Shown here: positions 13,879 through 21,597 of the stretch, in pieces
How positions within the stretch are numbered: the first letter of the stretch is position 1
Layout: each line of letters opens with the position of its first letter
Source: Treponema sp.
GTDB taxonomy: Bacteria > Spirochaetota > Spirochaetia > Treponematales > Treponemataceae
Assembly (NCBI GenBank): GCA_017940255.1
Contig: JAGAZB010000037.1
Location: forward strand, 1 to 46,495
Direction of reading: 5' to 3'
Length of the DNA stretch: 46,495 nucleotides
Made by a program: the position numbers and the translations under genes
Notes under the pieces: model-generated
Told to the model about the DNA's origin: nothing
Seen by the model: only the letters and a program-made list of their open reading frames with translations
The model's database searches: none

Positions 13879-15924
13879 ATGCTTAAGCGACTATTTCTTT
13901 CAATCTCTCTTTTTATTTTTACACTTCCAATTTACGCAAAAACAGTAAAGGTTGGTTACTACATAGACAGCGGAAATTTCATGTCAGGATTTTCGGAAAG
14001 CGACCCAAAGGCAGGCTTTGCCTATGAATACATGCAGACTATTGCCGCCTACACAGGCTGGAACTACGAATACGTGTATGGCGAATGGGATGAACTCTAT
14101 TCTGCCCTGCTTTCCGGCCGCATAGACATTCTTTCCGATGTTTCATACACAAAAGACAGAGAAAATCTGATTCTTTATCCGACATTCCCAATGGGAGAAG
14201 AAGCTTATTATCTTTATTCAAATAATCCCGACTTAAACATAAGCGCAGGCGACTATGCCTCCTGGGCAGGCAAAAAAATAGGCCTAAGAACAGACTGTAA
14301 TCACTATGAAGTTTTCCAGAAATGGGCAAGTGAACGAAATCTGAACTGTGAATATGTAGAATTTAGCTCTTCAGCCCCATATCTTGAAATGTTCGAAAAC
14401 CATGAATTCGATATTCTTCTTGAAATCGACATGGTGGCAGATCCTTCCTGGAACCCGATTGAAAAAATAGGTGCCGACGATTTTTACCTCGCTGTTACCA
14501 AAAATCGTTCTGATATTCTTAACGAGCTGAATTCAGCACTCGCCGAAATTTTTGCAATGAACCCTTACTACAACAACAACCTCTGGCTCAAGTATTTTTC
14601 GAACATGACAATTTCAAAAAATATCACAGAGAGAGAAGCAACCTGGCTCATTAATCATCCGGAAATCAGAGTAGGCTGCCTTTACGACGACCTTCCTTTT
14701 TCAAATTACAATGAAGAAAATAATCGTCCGGAAGGTTTTGTAGTAGAAATAATGAACTATCTGGAAACTCATTTCCTTCATTTTGATAACACAGTTAAGT
14801 ATGTATTCTACAAAGATACAGATCAGATGATAAAAGACTTTAAAGAAGGAAATCTAGAACTTCTTGCTCCGGTATACAGAAGCCTGCAGGCAACAGAAGA
14901 AGCAGGAAACTGCCTTTCAGAAGAATTTTTGGCGGCAAGTGTAGGAATTGCTTATAAAAACGAGTTCGATAAAGTTTCCGGCAAGAAAATTGCCATCCCC
15001 AAAAATCTGAGAACCTTTTACTATATGAAAGATAACTTCCCGAACGTAGAAGTCCTGATTTTTAATTCACAGGAAGAATGCATGCAGGCAGTTATAGACG
15101 GAAAAGCCGATGCCTGTATTACAAACTCCTACAAAATGCACGGAATTATCAATAACAACAAACGCTTCCGTAAACTTGAATACAGAGATCTTCCAGCATA
15201 CGCAGAGCTTTCATTTATGTGCTCCAAAAAGAACACACCTCTTATTTCTCTGCTGAATAAAACTCTGATGATTATACCATCGGAATATCTTGATTCTTTA
15301 CTTGATTTTTATTCATCAAAAGTACAGAACTATACACGTTCAAACTTTTTTAAGGATTATTATGTAGTGATTTTAATCACTCTTTCATTCCTAATTTTAA
15401 TTTCTATAGCCCTTGTTCTTTCTCTACGGCATATCTGGATTTTAACAGGATATGATACACTAACACACCTTCAAAACCGAAGACATCTGGACTCTTACAT
15501 TTCTAAAGCGATGAAGCGTGCTGATGACAGAAACGAAGCCTTCAGCCTGCTGCTTTTTGATTTGGATGATTTTAAAGCCCTGAATGATAACTACGGACAC
15601 GCCTTTGGCGATAAAGTTTTACAGACAGTTGCCCAGAAAATTGAAAGTGGAATTACAAAAAAAGATAAAGCCTTCCGCTGGGGTGGTGAAGAATTCCTGG
15701 TAATCTGTAAAAAAGACGGACTGGAAGCTTACAAGGTTGCAGAAAATATCAGAAAGGAAATTGAAAAAATCATTCTTGAAATAGACGGAGAAAAGGTGGG
15801 AATTACAAGCACAATTGGAGTTTCTGCCTACGAAAAGTGCGATTCTTACAAAAAACTTTTCCAGAGAGCAGATAATAAACTTTATAAGGGTAAAGAAACG
15901 GGAAAAAATCAGGTTGTTCTGTAA
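13879..15924 (+). CDS. Periplasmic-sensor diguanylate cyclase (two SBP3 domains plus GGDEF)
   Basis: 681 residues. Signal peptide (1-20, MLKRLFLSISLFIF...), two consecutive family 3 solute-binding domains in the periplasm (about 21-250 and 255-490; VKVGYYIDSGNF and IRVGCLYDDLPF mark their starts), one membrane helix (about 495-520), then a cytoplasmic GGDEF domain with GYDTLTHLQNRR and the active-site RWGGEEF. The usual inhibitory RxxD site before the signature reads TKKD here, so product feedback may be lost. It probably senses small periplasmic ligands such as amino acids and makes c-di-GMP; the ligand is not known. ATG 13879 follows GGGA at 8 nt and begins the signal peptide. Confidence 0.9.
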   Translation: MLKRLFLSISLFIFTLPIYAKTVKVGYYIDSGNFMSGFSESDPKAGFAYEYMQTIAAYTGWNYEYVYGEWDELYSALLSGRIDILSDVSYTKDRENLILYPTFPMGEEAYYLYSNNPDLNISAGDYASWAGKKIGLRTDCNHYEVFQKWASERNLNCEYVEFSSSAPYLEMFENHEFDILLEIDMVADPSWNPIEKIGADDFYLAVTKNRSDILNELNSALAEIFAMNPYYNNNLWLKYFSNMTISKNITEREATWLINHPEIRVGCLYDDLPFSNYNEENNRPEGFVVEIMNYLETHFLHFDNTVKYVFYKDTDQMIKDFKEGNLELLAPVYRSLQATEEAGNCLSEEFLAASVGIAYKNEFDKVSGKKIAIPKNLRTFYYMKDNFPNVEVLIFNSQEECMQAVIDGKADACITNSYKMHGIINNNKRFRKLEYRDLPAYAELSFMCSKKNTPLISLLNKTLMIIPSEYLDSLLDFYSSKVQNYTRSNFFKDYYVVILITLSFLILISIALVLSLRHIWILTGYDTLTHLQNRRHLDSYISKAMKRADDRNEAFSLLLFDLDDFKALNDNYGHAFGDKVLQTVAQKIESGITKKDKAFRWGGEEFLVICKKDGLEAYKVAENIRKEIEKIILEIDGEKVGITSTIGVSAYEKCDSYKKLFQRADNKLYKGKETGKNQVVL

Positions 15925-15952
15925 AATCTTTTTGCAGATTTATAAAAGGCTG

Positions 15953-15981
15953 TTGACAAAGTTTCTACGTATCAGTACAGT
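15953..15981 (+). promoter_or_regulatory. Promoter of the aro leader-peptide operon
   Basis: TTGACA (15953-15958), exactly 17 bp, TACAGT (15976-15981). Transcription is predicted at about 15988, essentially at the leader-peptide ATG (15989). Confidence 0.7.
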
Positions 15982-15988
15982 TAGATTA

Positions 15989-16060
15989 ATGAAACACATC
16001 ACTTACGCATACTATTATTACTATTATTCTCACAATGATTGCAGAGTTCTAGCAAGATAG
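15989..16060 (+). CDS. Tyrosine-rich leader peptide of aroF
   Basis: A 23-codon reading frame beginning MKHITYAYYYYYYS and ending with TAG at 16058-16060. It has seven Tyr codons, six of them consecutive, followed by SHNDCRVLAR. It lies between a consensus promoter and a rho-independent terminator just before a DAHP synthase gene, the classic layout of an amino-acid attenuator; ribosome stalling at uncharged tRNA-Tyr would be the signal. There is no Shine-Dalgarno upstream; with the predicted transcription start at 15988 the peptide would be read from a leaderless end. The layout and the first four residues recall the Phe-rich leader of enterobacterial pheA. Confidence 0.85.
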   Translation: MKHITYAYYYYYYSHNDCRVLAR

Positions 16061-16123
16061 GTGCTGATGTAATTAAATCAGTAATTTCAAGGAGCTCTGC
16101 AAAAGCAGAGCTCCTTTTTTTTT
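16041..16123 (+). terminator. Tyrosine attenuator: antiterminator and terminator
   Basis: Terminator: GGAGCTCTGC (16091-16100), AAAA loop, GCAGAGCTCC (16105-16114), nine T. Alternative pairing: GCAGAGTTCT (16041-16050), inside the leader-peptide frame after the Tyr codons, pairs along all 10 positions (two G-U) with the 5' arm of the terminator. A ribosome at the stop codon (16058) would cover 16041-16050 and allow termination; a ribosome stalled at the Tyr codons (16004-16027) would leave it free and allow read-through into aroF. Confidence 0.85.
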
Positions 16124-16169
16124 ACAGTGCACGTGGCTGTAAAAGATTACAACAAGAGAGGTAGATAAA

Positions 16170-17183
16170 ATGATTATCACATTAAAAACAGGAACAACAG
16201 ACAAGCAGGTTGAAGAACTTGTAAACAACATCAAAGAAAAGGGCTTTGGTGTTCATCTTTCAAAAGGTGAAAATCTTACAATCATCGGGCTTCTGGGCGA
16301 TACTTCTGGAATTGAAACAGAACAGTTTGAAGTTTACCCTATCGTAGATAAAGTAAAGCGTATTTCGGCACCTTACAAAATGGCAAGCCGTGCCTTCCAT
16401 CCGGAAGACAGCGTTATTAAAGTTGGTGATGTAACATTCGGCGGAAACGGAATGATTCCTGTAATTGCAGGTCCTTGTTCAGTTGAAACTGAAGAACAGG
16501 TTGTTTCTATTGCCCGCGATGTAAAAGCAGCCGGAGCAAAGCTTCTTCGTGGTGGTGCATTTAAGCCTCGTACTTCTCCTTACAGCTTCCAGGGACTTGG
16601 CGAAAAGGGTCTTCAGTTCCTTGTAACTGCAAAAAAAGAAACTGGTCTTCCAATCGTAACTGAACTTATGGATATCCGCCAGCTTAAATATTTTGATGAT
16701 GTAGATGTTATTCAGATTGGAGCCCGTAACATGCAGAACTTTGACCTTCTTAAAGAGATGGGAAAAGTTGGAAAACCAATTCTTTTGAAACGTGGTATGG
16801 CTGCAAGCGTAAAAGAATTCCTTATGTCTGCTGAATACATTATGGCAAGCGGAAATGAAAATGTAATTTTGTGTGAACGCGGAGTCCGCACTTTTGATAA
16901 CTACACCCGCAACTGTCTGGATGTAAGCATTGTTCCATACCTGCACAAAATCAGTCATCTTCCTATTATTATTGACCCTAGCCATGCCTGTGGTTTGCGC
17001 TGGATGGTAGGTGATTTGGCAAAATCTGCAGTTGCAGTAAATGCAGATGGACTTATTATTGAAGTTCACAACAACCCGGAAAAAGCTTTGTGTGATGGTG
17101 AACAGTCACTTCATCCAACAGAATTTGCAGATTTGATGAAAGTTCTTCCAAAAATCGCAGAGATTAATGGAAGAAGTATGTAA
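16170..17183 (+). CDS. aroF: 3-deoxy-7-phosphoheptulonate synthase (type I beta, regulated)
   Basis: First step of the shikimate pathway: phosphoenolpyruvate plus erythrose 4-phosphate to DAHP. 337 residues: an N-terminal ferredoxin-like regulatory domain (about 1-70) as in Thermotoga DAHP synthase, where it binds Tyr/Phe, followed by the TIM-barrel catalytic domain with IAGPCSVE, LLRGGAFKPRTSPYSFQG, ELMD, QIGARNMQN, LLKRGM and IIDPSHA. Start ATG 16170 follows GAGAGG. The gene lies behind a tyrosine attenuator, and tyrA follows, so both transcription and enzyme activity appear keyed to tyrosine. Confidence 0.96.
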   Translation: MIITLKTGTTDKQVEELVNNIKEKGFGVHLSKGENLTIIGLLGDTSGIETEQFEVYPIVDKVKRISAPYKMASRAFHPEDSVIKVGDVTFGGNGMIPVIAGPCSVETEEQVVSIARDVKAAGAKLLRGGAFKPRTSPYSFQGLGEKGLQFLVTAKKETGLPIVTELMDIRQLKYFDDVDVIQIGARNMQNFDLLKEMGKVGKPILLKRGMAASVKEFLMSAEYIMASGNENVILCERGVRTFDNYTRNCLDVSIVPYLHKISHLPIIIDPSHACGLRWMVGDLAKSAVAVNADGLIIEVHNNPEKALCDGEQSLHPTEFADLMKVLPKIAEINGRSM

Positions 17184-17208
17184 GAGCTGATTCAAATTTC
17201 AGCATATT

Positions 17209-17340
17209 AAAAAATTGATACGCGCGAGTGAAAGTGAGGCAAAAACTGCTTCTGAGCGTTCGCGAGCGAAGCGAGTCGGATACCTCTTACGCTCAGCCGC
17301 AGTTTTTTGAATCACTGAAACGGAAGCGTATCAATTTTTT
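17209..17340 (+). repeat. Triple-nested fold-back element between aroF and tyrA
   Basis: Outer perfect 15 bp pair AAAAAATTGATACGC (17209-17223) and GCGTATCAATTTTTT (17326-17340); middle pair AAAAACTGC (17241-17249) and GCAGTTTTT (17299-17307); inner pair CTGAGCG (17252-17258) and CGCTCAG (17290-17296). The right arm ends in six T, so the structure could also act as a partial terminator before tyrA. Confidence 0.8.
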
Positions 17341-17354
17341 GGGAAGGTAAAATT

Positions 17355-18248
17355 ATGAATCAGAACTTATCACAACTTACATACGGAATTGTTGGACTTG
17401 GAATTATGGGAGGCTCAATTGCCAAGGCTATCAGGACAAATGTGCTTTCTTCTGCCGGAGAAGGTGCCGTCACAGGGAAAATTTTTGCTCTGGACAAAAA
17501 CAATGAATCGCTTTATGCGGCCTGCACTACCGGTGTAATTGACCAGGCTTTTACTCCATCAGAAACTGAAAAAATGCTGGGTCAGTGTGATGTGCTTTTT
17601 ATCTGCCTCTACCCTCACGCGACCCTGGAATTTTTGCAGACCCACAAAAATCATTATAAAGATGATGCCGTAATTACAGACATAAGCGGAGTTAAGGCTC
17701 TGATTCAAGCTGATTTTAACTCACTCTGCCCTACTAATGCCCACCTTGTGCTTGGACATCCTATGGCGGGTGGCGAAAAAGAAGGCTTTGCTGCTTCTAA
17801 GGGCGAATATTTTGCAAATCACAACTATATTATCATCACCCAGAAAAATGATGAAAAAAATGACGAAGCACGTGCTCTGCTAGAAAAATTAGTGGGAGCC
17901 ATGGGCTTTACCCGAATCACAAAAACAGACTCTTCTACCCACGATTCAAAAATCGGTTTTACCTCTCAGCTTTGCCATGTTGTTGCATCTGTAATGGTAG
18001 AAAGCGCAGAAGACCCGGAAATTACAAGCTTTGGCGGCGGTAGTTTTGAAGATTTAACCAGAATCGCCATGATAAATGCCCCACTTTGGACTGAACTTTT
18101 TCTTTCAAACAAAGAAAAGCTGATTGCCCACATTGAAACCTTCAAAAAACACATGAACGAAATTGAAAAACTGATTGAAACAGAGGACAAAGAAGGGTTA
18201 AAATCACTTTTGCAGGATGTACGCGAAAAACGAATCAAAATGCAATAA
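17355..18248 (+). CDS. tyrA: Prephenate dehydrogenase
   Basis: Oxidative decarboxylation of prephenate to 4-hydroxyphenylpyruvate, the committed tyrosine step. 297 residues: NAD-binding VGLGIMGGSIAKA near the start, then LGHPMAGGEKEGFAAS and STHDSKIGFTSQLCHVVASVM, typical of TyrA active sites. No fused chorismate mutase or ACT domain is seen. GGGAAGG precedes the ATG. It lies downstream of aroF, with a fold-back element in the 171 nt gap, so it is probably read from the attenuated transcript. Arogenate use cannot be excluded. Confidence 0.92.
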   Translation: MNQNLSQLTYGIVGLGIMGGSIAKAIRTNVLSSAGEGAVTGKIFALDKNNESLYAACTTGVIDQAFTPSETEKMLGQCDVLFICLYPHATLEFLQTHKNHYKDDAVITDISGVKALIQADFNSLCPTNAHLVLGHPMAGGEKEGFAASKGEYFANHNYIIITQKNDEKNDEARALLEKLVGAMGFTRITKTDSSTHDSKIGFTSQLCHVVASVMVESAEDPEITSFGGGSFEDLTRIAMINAPLWTELFLSNKEKLIAHIETFKKHMNEIEKLIETEDKEGLKSLLQDVREKRIKMQ

Positions 18249-18311
18249 TCTAGAAATGTCATAAATGCCATTTCTAGATTTGCGAGTTTGCTTCGCAAAA
18301 CTCGCGGGGGA
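18243..18311 (+). repeat. Two short hairpins after tyrA
   Basis: TCTAGAAATG with CATTTCTAGA, then GCGAGTTTGC-TTC-GCAAAACTCGC with one bulged base. The second is a member of a small dispersed hairpin type (GAGTTTnC-TTC-GnAAACTC) also present at 44852-44870. Confidence 0.6.
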
Positions 18312-18320
18312 TTCATTACG

Positions 18321-18917
18321 ATGGAAAATACGCAATTAAAAAAAATCAGAGCCTACGCAAGCCGTGAAGCCGTTCCAATTTTGCAGGATGAAACAGGAGA
18401 TTTTATCTGCGCTTATATCCAGGAGCACAATGTAAAAAGCGTGCTCGAAATTGGGACTGCCATCGGCTATTCTTCCATAAAATTTGCCGCCCTACGCGAA
18501 GACATTCACGTTACCACAATTGAGCTGGATATTGACCGCCACATTACAGCTGTGGAAAACATTAAGCAGGCTGGACTTTCTGACCGCGTTACTGCAATCC
18601 AGGCAGACGCCCTCTTTTATGATTTAGGCGACCAGAAGTTTGACTTAATTTTTATAGACGCCGCAAAAGCCCAGTACATAAAGTTTTTTGAAAAGTACAA
18701 GGCAAACCTGGCAGATGGCGGTGTTATAATCAGCGATAACCTTTCTTTCCATGGCATGGTTGCAGATCTTTCATTAACTCACAATTACAGCACAAAAAAG
18801 CTGGTAAAAAAGATTCAGAAATACGTTACCTTCCTAAAGGAAAATCAGGAATTTGAAACTGAATTCTTTGAAACCGGTGACGGTATTTCGGTCAGCCGCA
18901 GAAAGCAGATAAAATAG
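18321..18917 (+). CDS. O-methyltransferase, TrmR/YrrM-like
   Basis: SAM-dependent class I methyltransferase of the O-methyltransferase 3 family, 198 residues. The SAM loop is LEIGTAIGYSSIKFA, followed by the acidic residues TTIELD; FIDAAKAQY and ISDNLSFHG are the metal and substrate-site motifs. The bacterial relative YrrM (TrmR) methylates 5-hydroxyuridine in tRNA; the same role is likely but not certain. Start ATG 18321 is preferred; an upstream TTG lies in the hairpin repeat. Its 3' end overlaps the convergent radical SAM gene by 26 bp. Confidence 0.82.
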   Translation: MENTQLKKIRAYASREAVPILQDETGDFICAYIQEHNVKSVLEIGTAIGYSSIKFAALREDIHVTTIELDIDRHITAVENIKQAGLSDRVTAIQADALFYDLGDQKFDLIFIDAAKAQYIKFFEKYKANLADGGVIISDNLSFHGMVADLSLTHNYSTKKLVKKIQKYVTFLKENQEFETEFFETGDGISVSRRKQIK

Positions 18918-19785
18918 ACTTAACCTCGTTCATGGTGCGCTTTTTGTCGGTACACCATTGTGGGGCCAAAAGGCTAGAGCGTGGCGGATCGCCGGTCAGG
19001 CGGTGAACAACAATGTTTTCCGGAAGACGAGTCAGGGCCTGGCGAATAAGATTAAAATATTCTTCATAGTCCAGAGTTTTAAAAGTGCCTGCAAGGTATT
19101 CTTTTTCAAGCCTAGTATTTTTTAAAACATAAAGATTTGTGATTTTTATGCCGTCAGTTTTGGAGCCGATGGCAAAGCGGACCGAATCCAGCATGTCTTT
19201 TTGACTTTCTGACGGCAGACCAAAAATTATGTGAGTTACCACATGGATTTTAGGATTTGCCTTATGAAGATTTTCCACAGCATGCAAATATATTTCATTT
19301 TTATAGCAGCGGTTTATGTATTCTGCTGACTTTTCATTACTGGTTTGAAGTCCAAGTTCTATCTGAACATAAGTTTTTTCTGCAAGCTCTGCAAGAATAG
19401 AAAGAATTTCAGGAGAAAGGCAGTCGGGGCGGGTACCGAGTGCCAAGCCTACTACTCCTGGGGCGCTTATAGCCTCTGCCCAAAGCTTTTTAAGTCTTTG
19501 AGGCTGTCCATAAGTGGCAGAAAAGTTTTGAAAATAGACAATATATTTTAAGTTTTGGGGATTACGGATTTTCTTTTGGATAATGATTTTTGCAGCTTCT
19601 ATCTGCTCTGACAGCGTTAGTTCTTGCGACGGCATAAAATCTCCACTACCGGTCTGGTTACAGAAGATGCAGCCACCAGTGCCTGCAGTTCCGTCTCGGT
19701 TGGGACAAGTACAGGTTGAATTGAGTGAGATTTTGTATGTTTTTGTGCCGAAAAGGGATTTGTAGTAATTATCTAAAGTCAACAT
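18892..19785 (-). CDS. Radical SAM protein, TIGR01212/YhcC family
   Basis: 297 residues. The N-terminus has YYKSLFGTKTYKISLNSTCTCPNRDG followed by GTGGCIFC, the wide-spaced cysteine cluster of the TIGR01212 family, which binds a 4Fe-4S cluster and SAM. YVQIELGLQTSNEKSAEYINR and HIIFGLPSE follow the Elp3-like fold. The C-terminal VVHRLTGDPPRSSLLAPQW is also typical. Function of the family is not established. Start ATG 19785; the open frame extends upstream only into repeats. Tail-to-tail overlap of 26 bp with the methyltransferase gene. Confidence 0.82.
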   Translation of the reverse strand: MLTLDNYYKSLFGTKTYKISLNSTCTCPNRDGTAGTGGCIFCNQTGSGDFMPSQELTLSEQIEAAKIIIQKKIRNPQNLKYIVYFQNFSATYGQPQRLKKLWAEAISAPGVVGLALGTRPDCLSPEILSILAELAEKTYVQIELGLQTSNEKSAEYINRCYKNEIYLHAVENLHKANPKIHVVTHIIFGLPSESQKDMLDSVRFAIGSKTDGIKITNLYVLKNTRLEKEYLAGTFKTLDYEEYFNLIRQALTRLPENIVVHRLTGDPPRSSLLAPQWCTDKKRTMNEVKSILSAFCG

Positions 19786-19873
19786 ATACAAAAAAATAAT
19801 CTGCGGGTTCCATGTATAGATTTCATTAGAAGATTGAATAGATGTCTTAAAAGAAAAACTAAAAAAATCTTGG

Positions 19874-19995
19874 AAGGTGGGACGCAGGCAAAAATTAAGG
19901 AGGCCCACGTGAGGGGAGATTCCTTGATTTTTGCAAACCACCTTTGGTGGTTATTGCTGGGACCCACCTGGAAAGATTTTTTTTGGTAGGTCCCA
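19874..19995. repeat. Nested fold-backs plus a 16 nt-loop hairpin
   Basis: First structure: outer AAGGTGG/CCACCTT, inner GCAAAAATTAAGGA paired with TCCTTGATTTTTGC (one G-U). Overlapping its end is CCACC-TTT-GGTGG (about 19938-19950). Then TGGGACCCACC (19958-19968) with GGTAGGTCCCA (19985-19995), 11 nt arms with one mismatch around exactly 16 nt. That last hairpin has the same dimensions as the units of the arrays at 3081-3345 and 6148-6446. It lies just past the adk stop codon. Confidence 0.65.
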
Positions 19996-20007
19996 TTTTA
20001 AGAAAGG

Positions 20008-20631
20008 TTAGAAAATCTTCTTGAATTCACCAAGCAAGATATCTGTTTCAATAGAAGCGTCAAGGTCTGTAATTTTGCCCTTGTTCTTGTAATAGTTGAT
20101 GAGAGGTTCTGTCTGCTCGCGGTAAACGTCCATGCGGTGAAGGATTGATTCCTGCTTGTCGTCATCGCGCTGATAGAGTTCACCACCACACTTGTCGCAA
20201 ACACCTTCTACTTTTGGTGGAAGAGTTTTGATGTTGTAGTTAGCACCACAAGCCTTGCAAACGCGGCGTGTAGAAAGACGGCCGATTACGATTTCATCGG
20301 CAATCTGGAAGTTTACTACCTTAAGGTCTGCAACAAGGCTGTCGAGCATTTCTGCCTGTGGGATTGTGCGTGGGAAACCATCAAGAATATAACCGTTCTT
20401 GCAGTCATCCTGAGCAAGGCGATCTTTTACAAGTTCGAATGTAAGTTCATCGCTTACCAAAGAACCTGAATCGATAATTGCCTTAACTTTTACTCCAAGT
20501 GGAGTCTGTGCCTTAATATTTGCACGGAAAATATCGCCAGTTGAAATGTGTGGAATCTGATAATCTGCAGCAACTTTTACTGCGAGAGAGCCTTTTCCTG
20601 CTCCCGGTGGTCCTAAAAATACAAAGTTCAT
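20008..20631 (-). CDS. adk: Adenylate kinase, zinc-type lid
   Basis: Interconverts ATP + AMP and two ADP. 207 residues. P-loop GPPGAGKGS (the common GT is GS here), AMP-site HISTGDIFR and DGFPRTIPQAE, and a long lid holding four cysteines (CKAC ... CDKC), which bind a structural zinc in many long-form kinases. AGGAG precedes the ATG. Transcribed toward the radical SAM gene; the tRNA-Ala gene lies upstream on the same strand. Confidence 0.97.
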   Translation of the reverse strand: MNFVFLGPPGAGKGSLAVKVAADYQIPHISTGDIFRANIKAQTPLGVKVKAIIDSGSLVSDELTFELVKDRLAQDDCKNGYILDGFPRTIPQAEMLDSLVADLKVVNFQIADEIVIGRLSTRRVCKACGANYNIKTLPPKVEGVCDKCGGELYQRDDDKQESILHRMDVYREQTEPLINYYKNKGKITDLDASIETDILLGEFKKIF

Positions 20632-20754
20632 TATTTACTCCTATGTTGTGAAGGAACCCATACGGGTCACCATACTCTTTCTTCTATTTTAGTATGAAAA
20701 GCCCCGCCGGGCAAGTGGAAATGTGATTTTGTGAGCTTTTGGAAATGAGATTTT

Positions 20755-20828
20755 TGGAGCTGATCGGACTTGAACCGACTACCTCTACAATGCCATTGTA
20801 GCGCTCTAGCCAGGTGAGCTACAGCCCC
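20755..20828 (-). tRNA. tRNA-Ala (anticodon GGC)
   Basis: Minus strand: acceptor GGGGCTG pairs with CAGCTCC and contains the G3-U70 pair that identifies alanine tRNA. D arm GCTC/GAGC, anticodon arm CTACA/TGTAG with loop ATGGCAT (anticodon GGC), T arm GTCGG-TTCAAGT-CCGAT, discriminator A. CCA is not encoded. Confidence 0.96.
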
Positions 20829-20860
20829 GAATATCTTTACTATATCATATAAAAAAAACA

Positions 20861-20889
20861 TTGACTATCACCTTATTCATCAATAAATT
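20861..20889 (+). promoter_or_regulatory. Promoter of lemA
   Basis: TTGACT (20861-20866), 17 bp, TAAATT (20884-20889), about 27 nt of leader with GAGAGG before the lemA ATG. Confidence 0.55.
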
Positions 20890-20922
20890 TATAATAAATT
20901 ATTATTTATAGAGAGGATTAAA

Positions 20923-21528
20923 ATGAAGAAATTTCCAAAGTGGCTTGTTGCTTTGCTTATTGTTGTTGTTTGCGTTGGAGGAATTTTCTCCTGCTACAAG
21001 AATACTTATAACGGACTTGTTTACCAGGATGAAGGAGTAGACGCTGCATGGGCTGAAGTGCAGAATCAGTATCAGAGACGTCTGGATTTGATTCCAAACC
21101 TTGTTTCTACGGTAAAGGGCTATGCTAAGCATGAAAGTGATGTATTTACTCAAGTGTCTGAGGCTCGTTCTAAGGCTGGCGGACAGATTAATATCAGTGA
21201 TGATATTTTGAGTGATCCAGAAGCATTTGAGCGCTACCAGCAAATTCAGGATAATTTGGGCGCAAGCCTGCAGAGACTTTTGATGGTAACAGAGCAGTAT
21301 CCTGAACTTAAGGCTGACCAGAACTTTCTTGCATTGCAGGACCAGCTGGAAGGTACAGAAAACCGCATTACAGTTGCCCGCAAGCGCTACAACGAAGCTG
21401 CCCAGAGTTATAACTCAAAAATCAGAAGTTTCCCTACAAATCTGATTGCAAACATGAGCGGATTTGAAAAGAAACAGTATTTTGCAGCCAGCGCAGAAGC
21501 ACAGAGCGCACCAAAGGTTGAGTTTTAA
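20923..21528 (+). CDS. lemA: LemA family protein
   Basis: 201 residues. One N-terminal hydrophobic segment (about 7-24) ending in a lipobox-like GIFSC, then the helical LemA domain with the diagnostic WAEVQNQYQRRLDLIPNLVSTVKGYAKHE (given in part: residues about 43-71). Helical bundle expected outside the membrane. The biochemical role is unknown; LemA is commonly encoded next to TPM-domain proteins, as here, and the three genes probably form a membrane-associated complex (inference). Confidence 0.92.
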   Translation: MKKFPKWLVALLIVVVCVGGIFSCYKNTYNGLVYQDEGVDAAWAEVQNQYQRRLDLIPNLVSTVKGYAKHESDVFTQVSEARSKAGGQINISDDILSDPEAFERYQQIQDNLGASLQRLLMVTEQYPELKADQNFLALQDQLEGTENRITVARKRYNEAAQSYNSKIRSFPTNLIANMSGFEKKQYFAASAEAQSAPKVEF

Positions 21529-21597
21529 AATGTGTAAGCCCACTGGCGGGCGGTGTTCTATAGCAAACCTTTTAGGTTTACCATTCTGAGGTTTTAT

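Noticed and set aside
20667..20861. Short protein over the tRNA-Ala locus
   Set aside because: The sequence folds as a full tRNA with the alanine G3-U70 pair; the frame is a shadow.
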